Below, one piece after another: positions 10,635 through 18,405 of a stretch of DNA of 64,000 nucleotides (position 1 is the stretch's first letter; each line of letters starts with the position of its first letter). Under the pieces are notes generated by a model. That model worked only from the letters and a program-made list of their open reading frames with translations. It had not been told where the DNA came from and did not search any database. Made by a program: the position numbers and the translations under genes. This DNA is from a bacterium (GTDB taxonomy: Bacteria; Planctomycetota; Planctomycetia; Planctomycetales; Planctomycetaceae), in contig WGMU01000023.1 of the NCBI GenBank assembly GCA_016124895.1, positions 44,553 to 108,552 on the forward strand, in the 5' to 3' direction.

Positions 10635-11366
10635 TTGGACAAGCCCCACGAGTGAAATAGATTGCTGACGTCAGGAGTTCCGTCTGGAAGTCCACAGAAG
10701 CTGCGGCGGTGCAGCGTTGGTTTGCCCGAAGTGCGCGCGAGCAGAATGCGACACCCCTGCATTCTGATCCGCCTGCAACGGAAGCCTGGTCAGATTGCCC
10801 AGACCGCCGAGAAAGAGAACTCGCCACGGTAATGACTGCGCCAGCGGACTGGCAACGTAAAAGGACTGGCTGGTTTCGATGTCCAGACTCAGACTGCGAG
10901 CGAACGGAAATCCTCTCAGTTCTGCTGCAGACAGGGCAGTGTGTCGATTCCTCACCAGCGGTACACAACGTCCCGACTTGCGCCGGAACGCAACCCCATG
11001 AATGTGCCACCCGGAGGCGGACACTGCGGAGCAGTTGCAGGAAGTCAGACAATGAATCATTGACAGGAAGGTCGAGTACTGACGGCTGTAACAACGGTCC
11101 GAAATAACCGTACCGGGAAATGGCTCAACATAGACTGCCTCGTCCAGTGACGTTGCCTGGTCGCTGCTGCCTGCAGGATCGGCAGCCGGCCATCACGCAG
11201 AAGAAGTCAAATCGACAACGGCAACCACTGCCGATTCTTTCCGGGAAAATCCGGCAGTAGACGTCTGGCCGCGACAATCAGTTCCGTGGATTCCGCGACG
11301 TCGGTCGATTGAACCTGGTCGGCGTGTCTGCGGTTGTCTGCCGAGTGCTCGGCCTGTAACGGTTTG
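10635..11366. other. Intergenic stretch without a convincing gene
   Basis: This separates the RluD-type gene from the giant surface-protein gene, both on the minus strand. The short open frames here lack recognisable domains and have biased, arginine/serine/cysteine-rich translations typical of chance frames. It should contain the promoter of the giant gene, but I see no clear sigma-70 hexamer pair or hairpin. Confidence 0.5.
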
Positions 11367-12464
11367 TCAGGACAAGCGGCGCGGTGGGGTCCCGCGGAGC
11401 CGAGTCAGTGTCTCGGCAAAGTCGGCGGTCAGTGGAGCCTTAAACGTCATTGGCAGTTCACTGATCGGATGCTGGATCCGAATTTCTGATGCGTGCAAGG
11501 CGTGCCTGCGAAGTGGAAGTTCGGGATCGAAGAATGGCGAGTCTTCGGATTCTGGCTCGTCATCGTCCTCAGCGGAGACGCCTGAGCGGGCCAAGCGAGA
11601 TGGCCGGGACGCCGCGTCCGCAGCCAGAGCATCCGCCGGAAGTTCGATCGGTGTGCCGTCTTTGATCACGCCAAAGTGGTCATAAAACTGGTCGGCCAGC
11701 AGCGCGTGGCCGATCTCGGCGAAGTGGATCCGGATCTGGTGATGCCGTCCCGTCAGCGGTCGGGCTTCGACGAACGTGTATTCATCAAAGCGTTCGAGCA
11801 CTCGGAACTCGGTCCGCGCCATGCGAGCATCGACAGCGACCGGTTTGCAGCACATCAGCGTGCAGGTCGGGTTCGGCACCTTCCCGATTGGCAGATCGAT
11901 CGAACCGGTGTCTTGCGTCAGCCGGCCGCGGACAATTGCGGCGTATTTTTTCGAGACGAGGCGTTCTTCAAACTGCTGCGTCAACCTGCGGTGCGAGAGG
12001 TGATCCTTCGGAACGATCATGACGCCACTGGTCTGCCGATCGATGCGATGCACGATGCCAGGCCGGATCATGCCGGGCAGCGGCGACTGCTGGTCGATAT
12101 GCCGCTGCAACCCGTTGATCAGAGTCCGGCCAGTGAAATCGCCGCCGGGATGCGCGATCTGGCCGGGCGGCTTGTTAACGACGACCAGCCACGGATCCTC
12201 GTACAGAATTTCGACCGGCAGGTCTTCCGCCACTGGAGCCCGGTCCGGCGGGCTGAACAGTCGAATTCTAATCCGCTCTCCCGGCTGCACCCGATGGTCG
12301 CAGCCGATCGGAGCGTCGTTCGCCGTCGCGCAGCCCTGCTGAATCATCCGCTGCAGCCGCCATGGCGACCAGTTCCGCAGATGCTTGCCGAGAAACGTTT
12401 CGATCCGCTTACCGCGAAAGAACGACTCGACAATGAACTCGCAGACGAGCGGCTGAGCGGACAT
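11367..12464 (-). CDS. RluD/RluA-family RNA pseudouridine synthase
   Basis: Isomerises uridine to pseudouridine in structured RNA, most likely 23S rRNA. The protein is 365 aa. Residues about 10-70 look like an S4 RNA-binding domain. The catalytic core carries HRIDRQTSG at 139-147, matching the family motif HRLDxxTSG with D142 as the expected catalytic aspartate, and a later RPLTGRHHQIRIH stretch typical of the RluA/RluD fold. A hydrophilic insertion near residues 280-310, rich in Asp, Glu and Ser, is not part of the usual core. The gene lies 65 bp downstream of the DUF1015 gene on the same strand, so co-transcription is plausible. The exact target uridine cannot be inferred, so I give no symbol. 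Confidence 0.9.
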   Translation of the reverse strand: MSAQPLVCEFIVESFFRGKRIETFLGKHLRNWSPWRLQRMIQQGCATANDAPIGCDHRVQPGERIRIRLFSPPDRAPVAEDLPVEILYEDPWLVVVNKPPGQIAHPGGDFTGRTLINGLQRHIDQQSPLPGMIRPGIVHRIDRQTSGVMIVPKDHLSHRRLTQQFEERLVSKKYAAIVRGRLTQDTGSIDLPIGKVPNPTCTLMCCKPVAVDARMARTEFRVLERFDEYTFVEARPLTGRHHQIRIHFAEIGHALLADQFYDHFGVIKDGTPIELPADALAADAASRPSRLARSGVSAEDDDEPESEDSPFFDPELPLRRHALHASEIRIQHPISELPMTFKAPLTADFAETLTRLRGTPPRRLS

Positions 12465-12529
12465 TCGTCAGAACAAACCTGATACAGAACTGTTTGACCC
12501 GAAGCCAGGGCCATCCTGCGACGCGATTG

Positions 12530-13822
12530 CTAACTCAACGGATTGAACACCAGCCCGGACAGCAGTTTCGGATAGAAGAACGTACTCTTGGGCGGCATTC
12601 GTTCGAGGTGCTCGGAGATTGCCTGCACGTGACCGATCTCAGCCGGCATGACGAGAATCGCGAGCTGACACGACTTCTGCTTCATCGCATCGTTCACTTC
12701 GTCCATCAGATGCACGAACTTGAAAGCCGGCCTGGCGTCCGGGTGTTTTCCCTTCAGCAGATGGTCCACGATCATTCGATGCAGAATGCTGACGCCCAGG
12801 CTTCGCCAGACATTGCTCTGTTCCGGGGCGAGTTCCTTCATCGGACTCGTGTCAGTTGCGCGAGCCAGCAGCCACTTGCCGTCGGCCGGGGTCCCGAAGC
12901 CGAAGACACTCTGATCGCCTTCCGCGTCCATCGTCGCCCACGCTGTCTCGGCGCTGTCGACTTCCTCAATGCTGAAGTGACCATCGACGGCTGCTCTCAC
13001 GTCGTCCGCCGTGAGTTCCGGGAAGCCGGAGACCAGCCGGTGCGTCGGCAGAATCGCCAGGCCCGGATCGTCCATCCCGCAGAACATCATCAGCGTGAAA
13101 TTGGCCGCTGAGGTGTCGTCGAGTCTGCCGGCTTCGGCCTGCTGTGCCTTGTAGTTGCACGACGTTTCGTAGCGGTGGTGGCCGTCGGCAATGAAGATCG
13201 GCTTGTCAGCCAGAGTCTGCTGCACCTGAGCGATGACGGACGGATCAGTCACCGGCCACATGCGGTGCGTCACACCGAGATGATCGATCGCGACGAGCGG
13301 CGTCACCGAACGAGCCGCGTCTTCCAGTGCGTTTTGAGCCGCCTGGTCGGCATCCGGATACAGACCGAAGATCGGCGAGAGGTTTGCTTCGCAGGCGGTC
13401 ATCAGAGCCAGTCGGTCTTTCTTCGGACCGGGCATTGTCTGCTCGTGCGGAAAGACGTTGCCCTTGCCGAACTCTTCGAGCCGGAGCCGGCCGAGGAAAC
13501 CTTTCCGGACGAATGTCTGACCTTCCCACTCGAACTCCTGGTGGTAGACGTACAGCGCGGCTTCGTGCTCACGGATCAGGACGCAGTCCTCCTGCCACTG
13601 TCGGAAGAACTTTGACGCACGGGCATAACGGTCGTCCGTGCTTTCGTCGGTCGGCTCGTCGCGGTTGAGGATCAGCCGGACGCAGTTGCACGGATGCTTT
13701 TTGTAAAGCTCGTCCTGCTGCGCGGTGTCGATTACGTCATACGGAGGCGCGACGACGTCCGAAAGATCGCCGACCTGACCCACGTCATACCGCCACGCCT
13801 GAAATGCCTGCACTTCCGCCAT
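12530..13822 (-). CDS. DUF1015 family protein
   Basis: A 430-aa soluble protein of the DUF1015 family, whose biochemical role is not established. Recognisable segments are the N-terminal VVAPPYDVI, FPHEQTMPGPKKDRL in the middle, and IADGHHRYET, the strongly conserved histidine-rich motif of the family. The frame stays open 34 codons upstream, but I chose the ATG at 13822 because MAEVQAFQAWRYDVG matches the normal family N terminus. The upstream extension would translate a tandem hairpin repeat (13843-13893). It lies between trpF upstream and the pseudouridine synthase downstream on the same strand. Members often sit near amino-acid or cofactor genes, but no function follows from that. Confidence 0.85.
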   Translation of the reverse strand: MAEVQAFQAWRYDVGQVGDLSDVVAPPYDVIDTAQQDELYKKHPCNCVRLILNRDEPTDESTDDRYARASKFFRQWQEDCVLIREHEAALYVYHQEFEWEGQTFVRKGFLGRLRLEEFGKGNVFPHEQTMPGPKKDRLALMTACEANLSPIFGLYPDADQAAQNALEDAARSVTPLVAIDHLGVTHRMWPVTDPSVIAQVQQTLADKPIFIADGHHRYETSCNYKAQQAEAGRLDDTSAANFTLMMFCGMDDPGLAILPTHRLVSGFPELTADDVRAAVDGHFSIEEVDSAETAWATMDAEGDQSVFGFGTPADGKWLLARATDTSPMKELAPEQSNVWRSLGVSILHRMIVDHLLKGKHPDARPAFKFVHLMDEVNDAMKQKSCQLAILVMPAEIGHVQAISEHLERMPPKSTFFYPKLLSGLVFNPLS

Positions 13823-13842
13823 GATTAAAATTCCCGTATCAG

Positions 13843-13893
13843 GGTGCGTGCAACGCACCTTCACCAGCATAGTCTCGGTGCGTTTCACGCACC
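13843..13893. repeat. Tandem pair of small hairpin repeats
   Basis: Two near-identical palindromes, GGTGCGTGCAACGCACC (13843-13859) and GGTGCGTTTCACGCACC (13877-13893), each with a 7-bp stem and a 3-nt loop, sit between trpF and the DUF1015 gene. They look like REP-type intergenic elements. There is no T-run, so a simple terminator is unlikely. Confidence 0.7.
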
Positions 13894-13920
13894 CTGCGAT
13901 GGCACGGCCTTCAACTCGCG

Positions 13921-14589
13921 TCACTCGACATGCGACGCAGCTCTCGCCGCGACGATGAACTTGCGAACGAGGTCGAGGTCCTTGACGCCGCGGGCTGACT
14001 CGACGCCGCTGGCGACATCGACTCCAAACGGCCGAGTGACGCGAATGGCCTCGGCGACGTTCGCCGGGGTCAGTCCGCCGGCAACGATCAGTCGTGGCCA
14101 GCGCGCGGCATCATACTGATCCGCCAGCAGATCCCAAGGCGCCGTCTTCCCGGTGCCTCCATACTCGCCGCTGACGTGTGCATCAATCAGACACCCGCCC
14201 AGGCGAACGTTGAGTCGCTCGCATTCGACGAGGTACTCCGCGACCGCCCCGCATCCGGACTCGTCGATGCGAAACGCCCGCAACAGTCGGAGGTCCGGTC
14301 GCTGGCTCGTCAGTTCGGCGAGATACTCGGGAGTTTCGTTGCCGTGTAGCTGCACTGTCCTGAATCTGCAGTCAGCGACCGTCGCGAGCACGTCGGTCAG
14401 GTCGTGGTTGACGAACAGTCCGACCAGCTCGACGGAATTGCCAATCGCCTGCGCAATTTCGTGTGCGACCGATCGGTCCACACACCGCGGGCTCGGCGCA
14501 AAGAAATTGAGCCCGATCGCGTCCGCACCGAGATCGCAGACGCGCTGCGCCGTCACTAAGTCGCGGATGCCGCAGACCTTAACCCACAT
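13921..14589 (-). CDS. trpF: Phosphoribosylanthranilate isomerase
   Basis: Catalyses the Amadori rearrangement of N-(5-phosphoribosyl)anthranilate to CdRP in tryptophan synthesis. The protein is 222 aa, the usual length. It begins MWVKVCGIRD, with the family KxCG motif and catalytic-type cysteine C6; it has DAIGLNFF and PSPRCV early, VQLHGNETPEY in the middle, and the phosphate-binding end LIVAGGLTPANV followed by GVDVASGVESARGVKD. The frame extends 17 codons further upstream, but the ATG at 14589 has a GGAGGGAG ribosome site 9-16 bases upstream and the normal family start. No other trp genes are adjacent. It appears to lead a minus-strand series with the DUF1015 and pseudouridine synthase genes. 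Confidence 0.93.
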   Translation of the reverse strand: MWVKVCGIRDLVTAQRVCDLGADAIGLNFFAPSPRCVDRSVAHEIAQAIGNSVELVGLFVNHDLTDVLATVADCRFRTVQLHGNETPEYLAELTSQRPDLRLLRAFRIDESGCGAVAEYLVECERLNVRLGGCLIDAHVSGEYGGTGKTAPWDLLADQYDAARWPRLIVAGGLTPANVAEAIRVTRPFGVDVASGVESARGVKDLDLVRKFIVAARAASHVE

Positions 14590-14795
14590 CGCCACTGACT
14601 CCCTCCGGCTGGCAGGCATCGAAATCCACCGATCCGGCACGACAAATGTTTCAGCTTAAAGAAGAAGCGTCTCCAGATTCGCAATGACACATCCGGAATT
14701 CACCTGAGCTGCTGGAAGATGTCACGCAAAAAGGGCATCATCCTGAAAGTGTGCCGAGTCGCAAGCACCCCTCTCACAGCCATTGGCAAACTCCC

Positions 14796-16076
14796 ATGCG
14801 AAAGAACATCGTCTGCCTGATTCTCGGTGGTGGCCGCGGAACCCGTCTCTTCCCGCTGACCGAGTACCGATCGAAACCCGCCGTACCGCTCGCCGGGAAT
14901 TACCGCCTGATCGACATCCCGATTTCCAACTGCCTGAACTGCGACATCAACCGCATTTACGTGCTGACCCAGTTCAACTCGGTGAGCCTGCACCGCCACA
15001 TCCGACAGACGTACCGCTTCGACCGCTTCAGCAATGGATTCATCGAAATCCTTGCCGCCCAGCAGACGATGGAAGGCGACAACTGGTACCAGGGCACGGC
15101 GGACGCCGTTCGCAAGCAGATCCGGTATATCCAGCAGCCCGATATCGATTACGTGCTCGTGCTGTCCGGCGACCAGCTTTACCGGATGGACTTTGAGGCG
15201 ATGCTCGAAAACCACCTGGCCGCAGGAGCCGACGCGTCCATCGCCGCGCTTCCCGTCACCGACGAAGACGCCAAAGCCTTCGGCGTGATGCGAATCGACG
15301 AATCCGGCCGGGTCCACGGTTTTCTGGAGAAGCCGCAGACGACCAAAGAGATGGACATGGTTCGGATGGATCCGGCCTGGATCGATCACCAGGGCATTCC
15401 GAGCAAAGGGCGCAGCCTGCTGGCCAGCATGGGCATCTACCTGTTCAACCGCGACTGCCTTGTCGAACTGCTGCAGAAGAACGACTACACCGACTTCGGC
15501 AAGGAAGTCTTCCCGATGTCGATCCGGGCGCGCAACGTCCACGTCAACCTGTTCGACGGCTACTGGGAGGACATCGGAACCATCCGAGCGTTTTACGATG
15601 CCAATCTCGCGCTGGCCGGTGAGCATCCGCCGTTTGATCTGATCGACGAACGGAACCCGATCTTCACGCGAGCCCGTGCGCTGGCTCCGGCCCGCATCCT
15701 CGACGCGACCGTCCGCCGCAGCCTGATCGCGCCGGGGGCGTTTATCGAAACGAACGCCGTGATCGAGAATTCGATCGTCGGCCTGCGCTGCCATGTCGGT
15801 AACAGCGCGAGCATCCGCAGCTCGATTATCATGGGAGATGACTTCTACGAAAGTGCCGACGGCAGCTTTTCCAGCGAACTGCCGGCGCTCGGTATTGGCG
15901 AAGGCTCAATTGTCGAAGGCGCGATCGTCGATAAGAACGTCCGAATCGGCCGAAACTGCAAGGTCCGCCTGCGTCCCGGAATCGAAGCAGACTGCGACAT
16001 TAACGGCGTCAACGTCCGCGACGGCATCATCGTCGTGCCGAAGGGAGCCGTTCTGCCGGATGGTTGGGAACTGTGA
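14796..16076 (+). CDS. glgC: Glucose-1-phosphate adenylyltransferase
   Basis: Forms ADP-glucose from ATP and glucose-1-phosphate, the committed step of bacterial glycogen synthesis. The protein is 426 aa. The N terminus has the nucleotidyltransferase signature LGGGRGTRLFPLT and SKPAVPLAGNYRLIDIPISN; the middle has NWYQGTADAVRKQ, SGDQLYRMD and FLEKP; the C terminus is a left-handed beta-helix of hexapeptide-like repeats (VIENSIVG, SIIMGDD, IDKNVRIG-type). The start was set at the ATG giving MRKNIVCLILGGGRGTR; an upstream in-frame ATG at 14751 would add 15 residues and is less likely. It is divergent from trpF and no other glg gene is adjacent. Confidence 0.94.
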   Translation: MRKNIVCLILGGGRGTRLFPLTEYRSKPAVPLAGNYRLIDIPISNCLNCDINRIYVLTQFNSVSLHRHIRQTYRFDRFSNGFIEILAAQQTMEGDNWYQGTADAVRKQIRYIQQPDIDYVLVLSGDQLYRMDFEAMLENHLAAGADASIAALPVTDEDAKAFGVMRIDESGRVHGFLEKPQTTKEMDMVRMDPAWIDHQGIPSKGRSLLASMGIYLFNRDCLVELLQKNDYTDFGKEVFPMSIRARNVHVNLFDGYWEDIGTIRAFYDANLALAGEHPPFDLIDERNPIFTRARALAPARILDATVRRSLIAPGAFIETNAVIENSIVGLRCHVGNSASIRSSIIMGDDFYESADGSFSSELPALGIGEGSIVEGAIVDKNVRIGRNCKVRLRPGIEADCDINGVNVRDGIIVVPKGAVLPDGWEL

Positions 16077-16229
16077 CCTGCCCGGAATGAGGCGAAACGC
16101 CGGGCTGACGAACCGGTCGCGTTTCAGCATGATCAAACGACGCTGAGAAATCTTTCGCGGCGAGCGCGTGGTGGTCGAAGAGAGAAGTGGATCTGTTTCT
16201 GCGTCTCTGAATCACTGAAGCCGCCTGCC

Positions 16230-16931
16230 GTGATTGCCCCGCACATTTTCGAACCGTCTTCTGGCGACACCGCGACCGGCCCGCTTCACGACAATCCGCC
16301 GTCGCGGATTTCCTCAACAGACGAGCCAGCCACTTTGTCGGTCTGGTCGCGATGGGTTCGATCGGTCGTCTCGATCATCCTCGTCCTGCACCTGCTGGCA
16401 ATTGTCTCTGCCCCGTGGGCAATGGCGCCATCGTCGGTGCTTGCTCAGCGAGTGTTCTCATTTTTTCAGCCGTACGTTGATCTGGCGTTTCTCAATCATG
16501 GTTACCACTTCTTCGCTCCAGAGCCGGGTCCGAGCCACATCATCCGGTACGAACTGCAGCTCGACGACGGCCGGCAGGTCACCGGCAAGTTTCCCGACCC
16601 ACAACAACACTCACCGCGGCTGCTGTATCACCGCCACTTTATGCTCAGCGAAACAGCCAACCGCCTCGCTGTCGATCCAGCTCAACAGGCCGCGCTGGAT
16701 GAACTGACGCGATCGTTCGCCAAGCACCTGATGACTCAGTATTCAGCGAGCCGGGCGACGCTCTTTCTGAGACGCCACTACATCCCGACGCCCGAGCAGG
16801 TCGCGTCCGGCCTGCCGCTCGACGCCCCGGAACTCTTCGCGGAACGACCGCTCGGCACGTTCGATCGAAACTCGCTGTACACCTCGGGAGAAAAACGAGT
16901 TGCCTTTGGCCAGCAAGGAGCCGTCCGATGA
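16230..16931 (+). CDS. Membrane-anchored protein partnered with an HTTM protein
   Basis: A 233-aa protein I cannot assign to a characterised family. It has one hydrophobic segment near residues 43-68 (VRSVVSIILVLHLLAIVSA) and a following region with NHGYHFFAPEPGPSH; the rest is soluble and charged. The start is a GTG, and its stop overlaps the ATG of the HTTM gene by 4 bases, so the two are translationally coupled. Small proteins of this kind commonly precede HTTM genes in planctomycetes, which suggests a shared membrane complex, but the job is unknown. Codon use resembles that of its neighbours. Confidence 0.75.
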   Translation: MIAPHIFEPSSGDTATGPLHDNPPSRISSTDEPATLSVWSRWVRSVVSIILVLHLLAIVSAPWAMAPSSVLAQRVFSFFQPYVDLAFLNHGYHFFAPEPGPSHIIRYELQLDDGRQVTGKFPDPQQHSPRLLYHRHFMLSETANRLAVDPAQQAALDELTRSFAKHLMTQYSASRATLFLRRHYIPTPEQVASGLPLDAPELFAERPLGTFDRNSLYTSGEKRVAFGQQGAVR

Positions 16932-18031
16932 TCCGCGACTGGTTCCGTTCGCTGTTCAGTGCCTCCGTCGACGGCTGGAACCGCTTCTGGTTTACGCCGA
17001 GCCACCCGGCGGCACTTTCCATCATCCGTATCGCGACCGGCACGCTGCTGTTCTATTCCCACCTGATCTGGGCGCTGAACTCATCGAACTTCTTCGGTCC
17101 GGAAAGCTGGCTGAACGGACCGGCGGCCGACGCCCTGCGCGGCGGCAGCTATTCCTGCAGCCTGCTGTCACTGATCGACGGGCACCCCGCCGCGCTGTTC
17201 GCCGTTCACGCTCTGGCGCTGACGGCGTCGCTGTGCCTGACCGTCGGCTGCTTCTCGCGAGTCGCTGCGTTAGCGACGTTCGTTCTGACAGTCTCTTTTG
17301 CGAACCGGAATCCCGCGGCGCTGTATGGCTTCGACCAGATACTCGGCTTCGTGACGCTGTACCTGAGCGTCAACCCCGGTCACGGCTGGCTGTCAATTGA
17401 CGCCTGGCGAACCCACCGAAAGAGTGCCACTGCCGGCTTGCCCGGCAGTGCTTCAGTCCAGACGAAACTCACTGCTGGACAAGCCGGCAGTGGCACCCGG
17501 CCAACCGGCCGTCGGTCCTCAGCCGTCGGCCGTCAGCCGTCCGTCACCATCGCGACGCGGCTGATCCAGCTCCACCTGTGCCTGCTCTATTTCGTGGCGG
17601 GAATCTCGAAGCTGAAAGGGGCGACGTGGTGGAGCGGCGTGGCGTTCTGGGGAGCAATCGGCAATCAGGAATACCAGACCGTCAACCTGACAAGCCTCGT
17701 CCACTGGCCGGTGATCATCAACCTACTGACCCACGTGACGCTGGCCTGGGAGCTCTCGTACGTCTTCGTCGTCTGGAACCGCTGGCTGCGCCCGTTCGTC
17801 CTGGCAATGGCCGTCGCTGTCCACGCCGGCATCGGCCTCTGCTTCGGTATGATGACCTTTGGAATGATCATGATCACTGCCAACGTCGCCTTCGTGAGTC
17901 CACAGTTGATCCTGCAACTGGCCGGAGTACCGACTCTCGATCCGACCCGTTCCGAGCCGTCCACGAATCGAGCCTCCCGCCTGCACACTCCGGGTCGAAC
18001 CGGTACTCTGGAAAAAACGCGACCGGCGTAA
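16928..18031 (+). CDS. HTTM domain (vitamin K-dependent carboxylase-related) membrane protein
   Basis: A 367-aa multi-spanning protein of the HTTM family, a bacterial relative of the membrane part of vitamin K-dependent gamma-carboxylase. It begins with a short cytoplasmic-like lead (SVDGWNRFWFTPSHPAALSI), followed by about six to eight hydrophobic segments, and has the family-like LYFVAGISKLKGATWW segment in the middle. Residues about 166-205 are not typical: they are encoded by a palindromic repeat (17424-17496) and a GCCGTC-rich repeat and read TAGLPGS...GRRSSAVG, forming a low-complexity loop between membrane segments. The gene overlaps the upstream partner by 4 bases. The substrate and reaction are unknown. 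Confidence 0.85.
   Translation: MIRDWFRSLFSASVDGWNRFWFTPSHPAALSIIRIATGTLLFYSHLIWALNSSNFFGPESWLNGPAADALRGGSYSCSLLSLIDGHPAALFAVHALALTASLCLTVGCFSRVAALATFVLTVSFANRNPAALYGFDQILGFVTLYLSVNPGHGWLSIDAWRTHRKSATAGLPGSASVQTKLTAGQAGSGTRPTGRRSSAVGRQPSVTIATRLIQLHLCLLYFVAGISKLKGATWWSGVAFWGAIGNQEYQTVNLTSLVHWPVIINLLTHVTLAWELSYVFVVWNRWLRPFVLAMAVAVHAGIGLCFGMMTFGMIMITANVAFVSPQLILQLAGVPTLDPTRSEPSTNRASRLHTPGRTGTLEKTRPA
17424..17496. repeat. Palindromic dispersed repeat lying in frame inside the HTTM gene
   Basis: The arms GTGCCACTGCCGGCTTG (17424-17440) and CAAGCCGGCAGTGGCAC (17480-17496) are exact 17-bp reverse complements. Related sequences occur at 36546-36570 and 48477-48555. Immediately downstream, 17501-17545 is a second low-complexity repeat with GGCCGTC/CAGCCGTC units. 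The gene remains open through both. Confidence 0.85.
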
Positions 18032-18405
18032 CACGAGAGGCAGTGCCCGGCTGACGCTGTCGGTTCTGATCCGGATAAACCAGCCTGTTGTTCTGCATTG
18101 TCATTAGTAAACCGGCTGGCCGATCTGAGCATTTCAGATGAAGAAGTATGTTCTTGGCACTGTTTCGTTGGAGGTGCCGTTTCGGCCTGCTGAGTCGGGT
18201 GGTGCGTAAAGACGTACCCTGACATGGCTGTTCAGTGAACGACCGCCATGCAGGACGGAGGCTCACAGTAAAACGAAACACCCCGGCTCCGTGAGGAACC
18301 GGGGTGCTTTCAGGACAGGTCTGCCAATCCGTCAGCAGAGACCTGACTGTCTGACGGGCGAGTCCGGCCGGGGAGCGGACGAACGGACTCGTCATTCGGG
18401 CTGAG
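18032..18405. other. Convergent intergenic region with terminator
   Basis: Lies between the HTTM gene (+) and nrdJ (-). Apart from the hairpin at 18279-18306, I see no gene or other structure. Confidence 0.6.
18279..18306 (-). terminator. Rho-independent-type terminator after nrdJ
   Basis: Hairpin with arms CACCCCGG (18279-18286) and CCGGGGTG (18299-18306), followed on the minus strand by TTTCGTTTT. It lies 100 bases beyond the nrdJ stop. Confidence 0.7.

Noticed and set aside
10534..11107. Possible small genes upstream of the giant gene
   Set aside because: Three frames overlap on both strands with no domain, no credible ribosome site and unlikely composition.
14700..15794. A 364-codon minus-strand frame overlapping glgC
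   Set aside because: Antisense shadow of glgC with a biased His/Asp/Val-rich composition and no recognisable domain.
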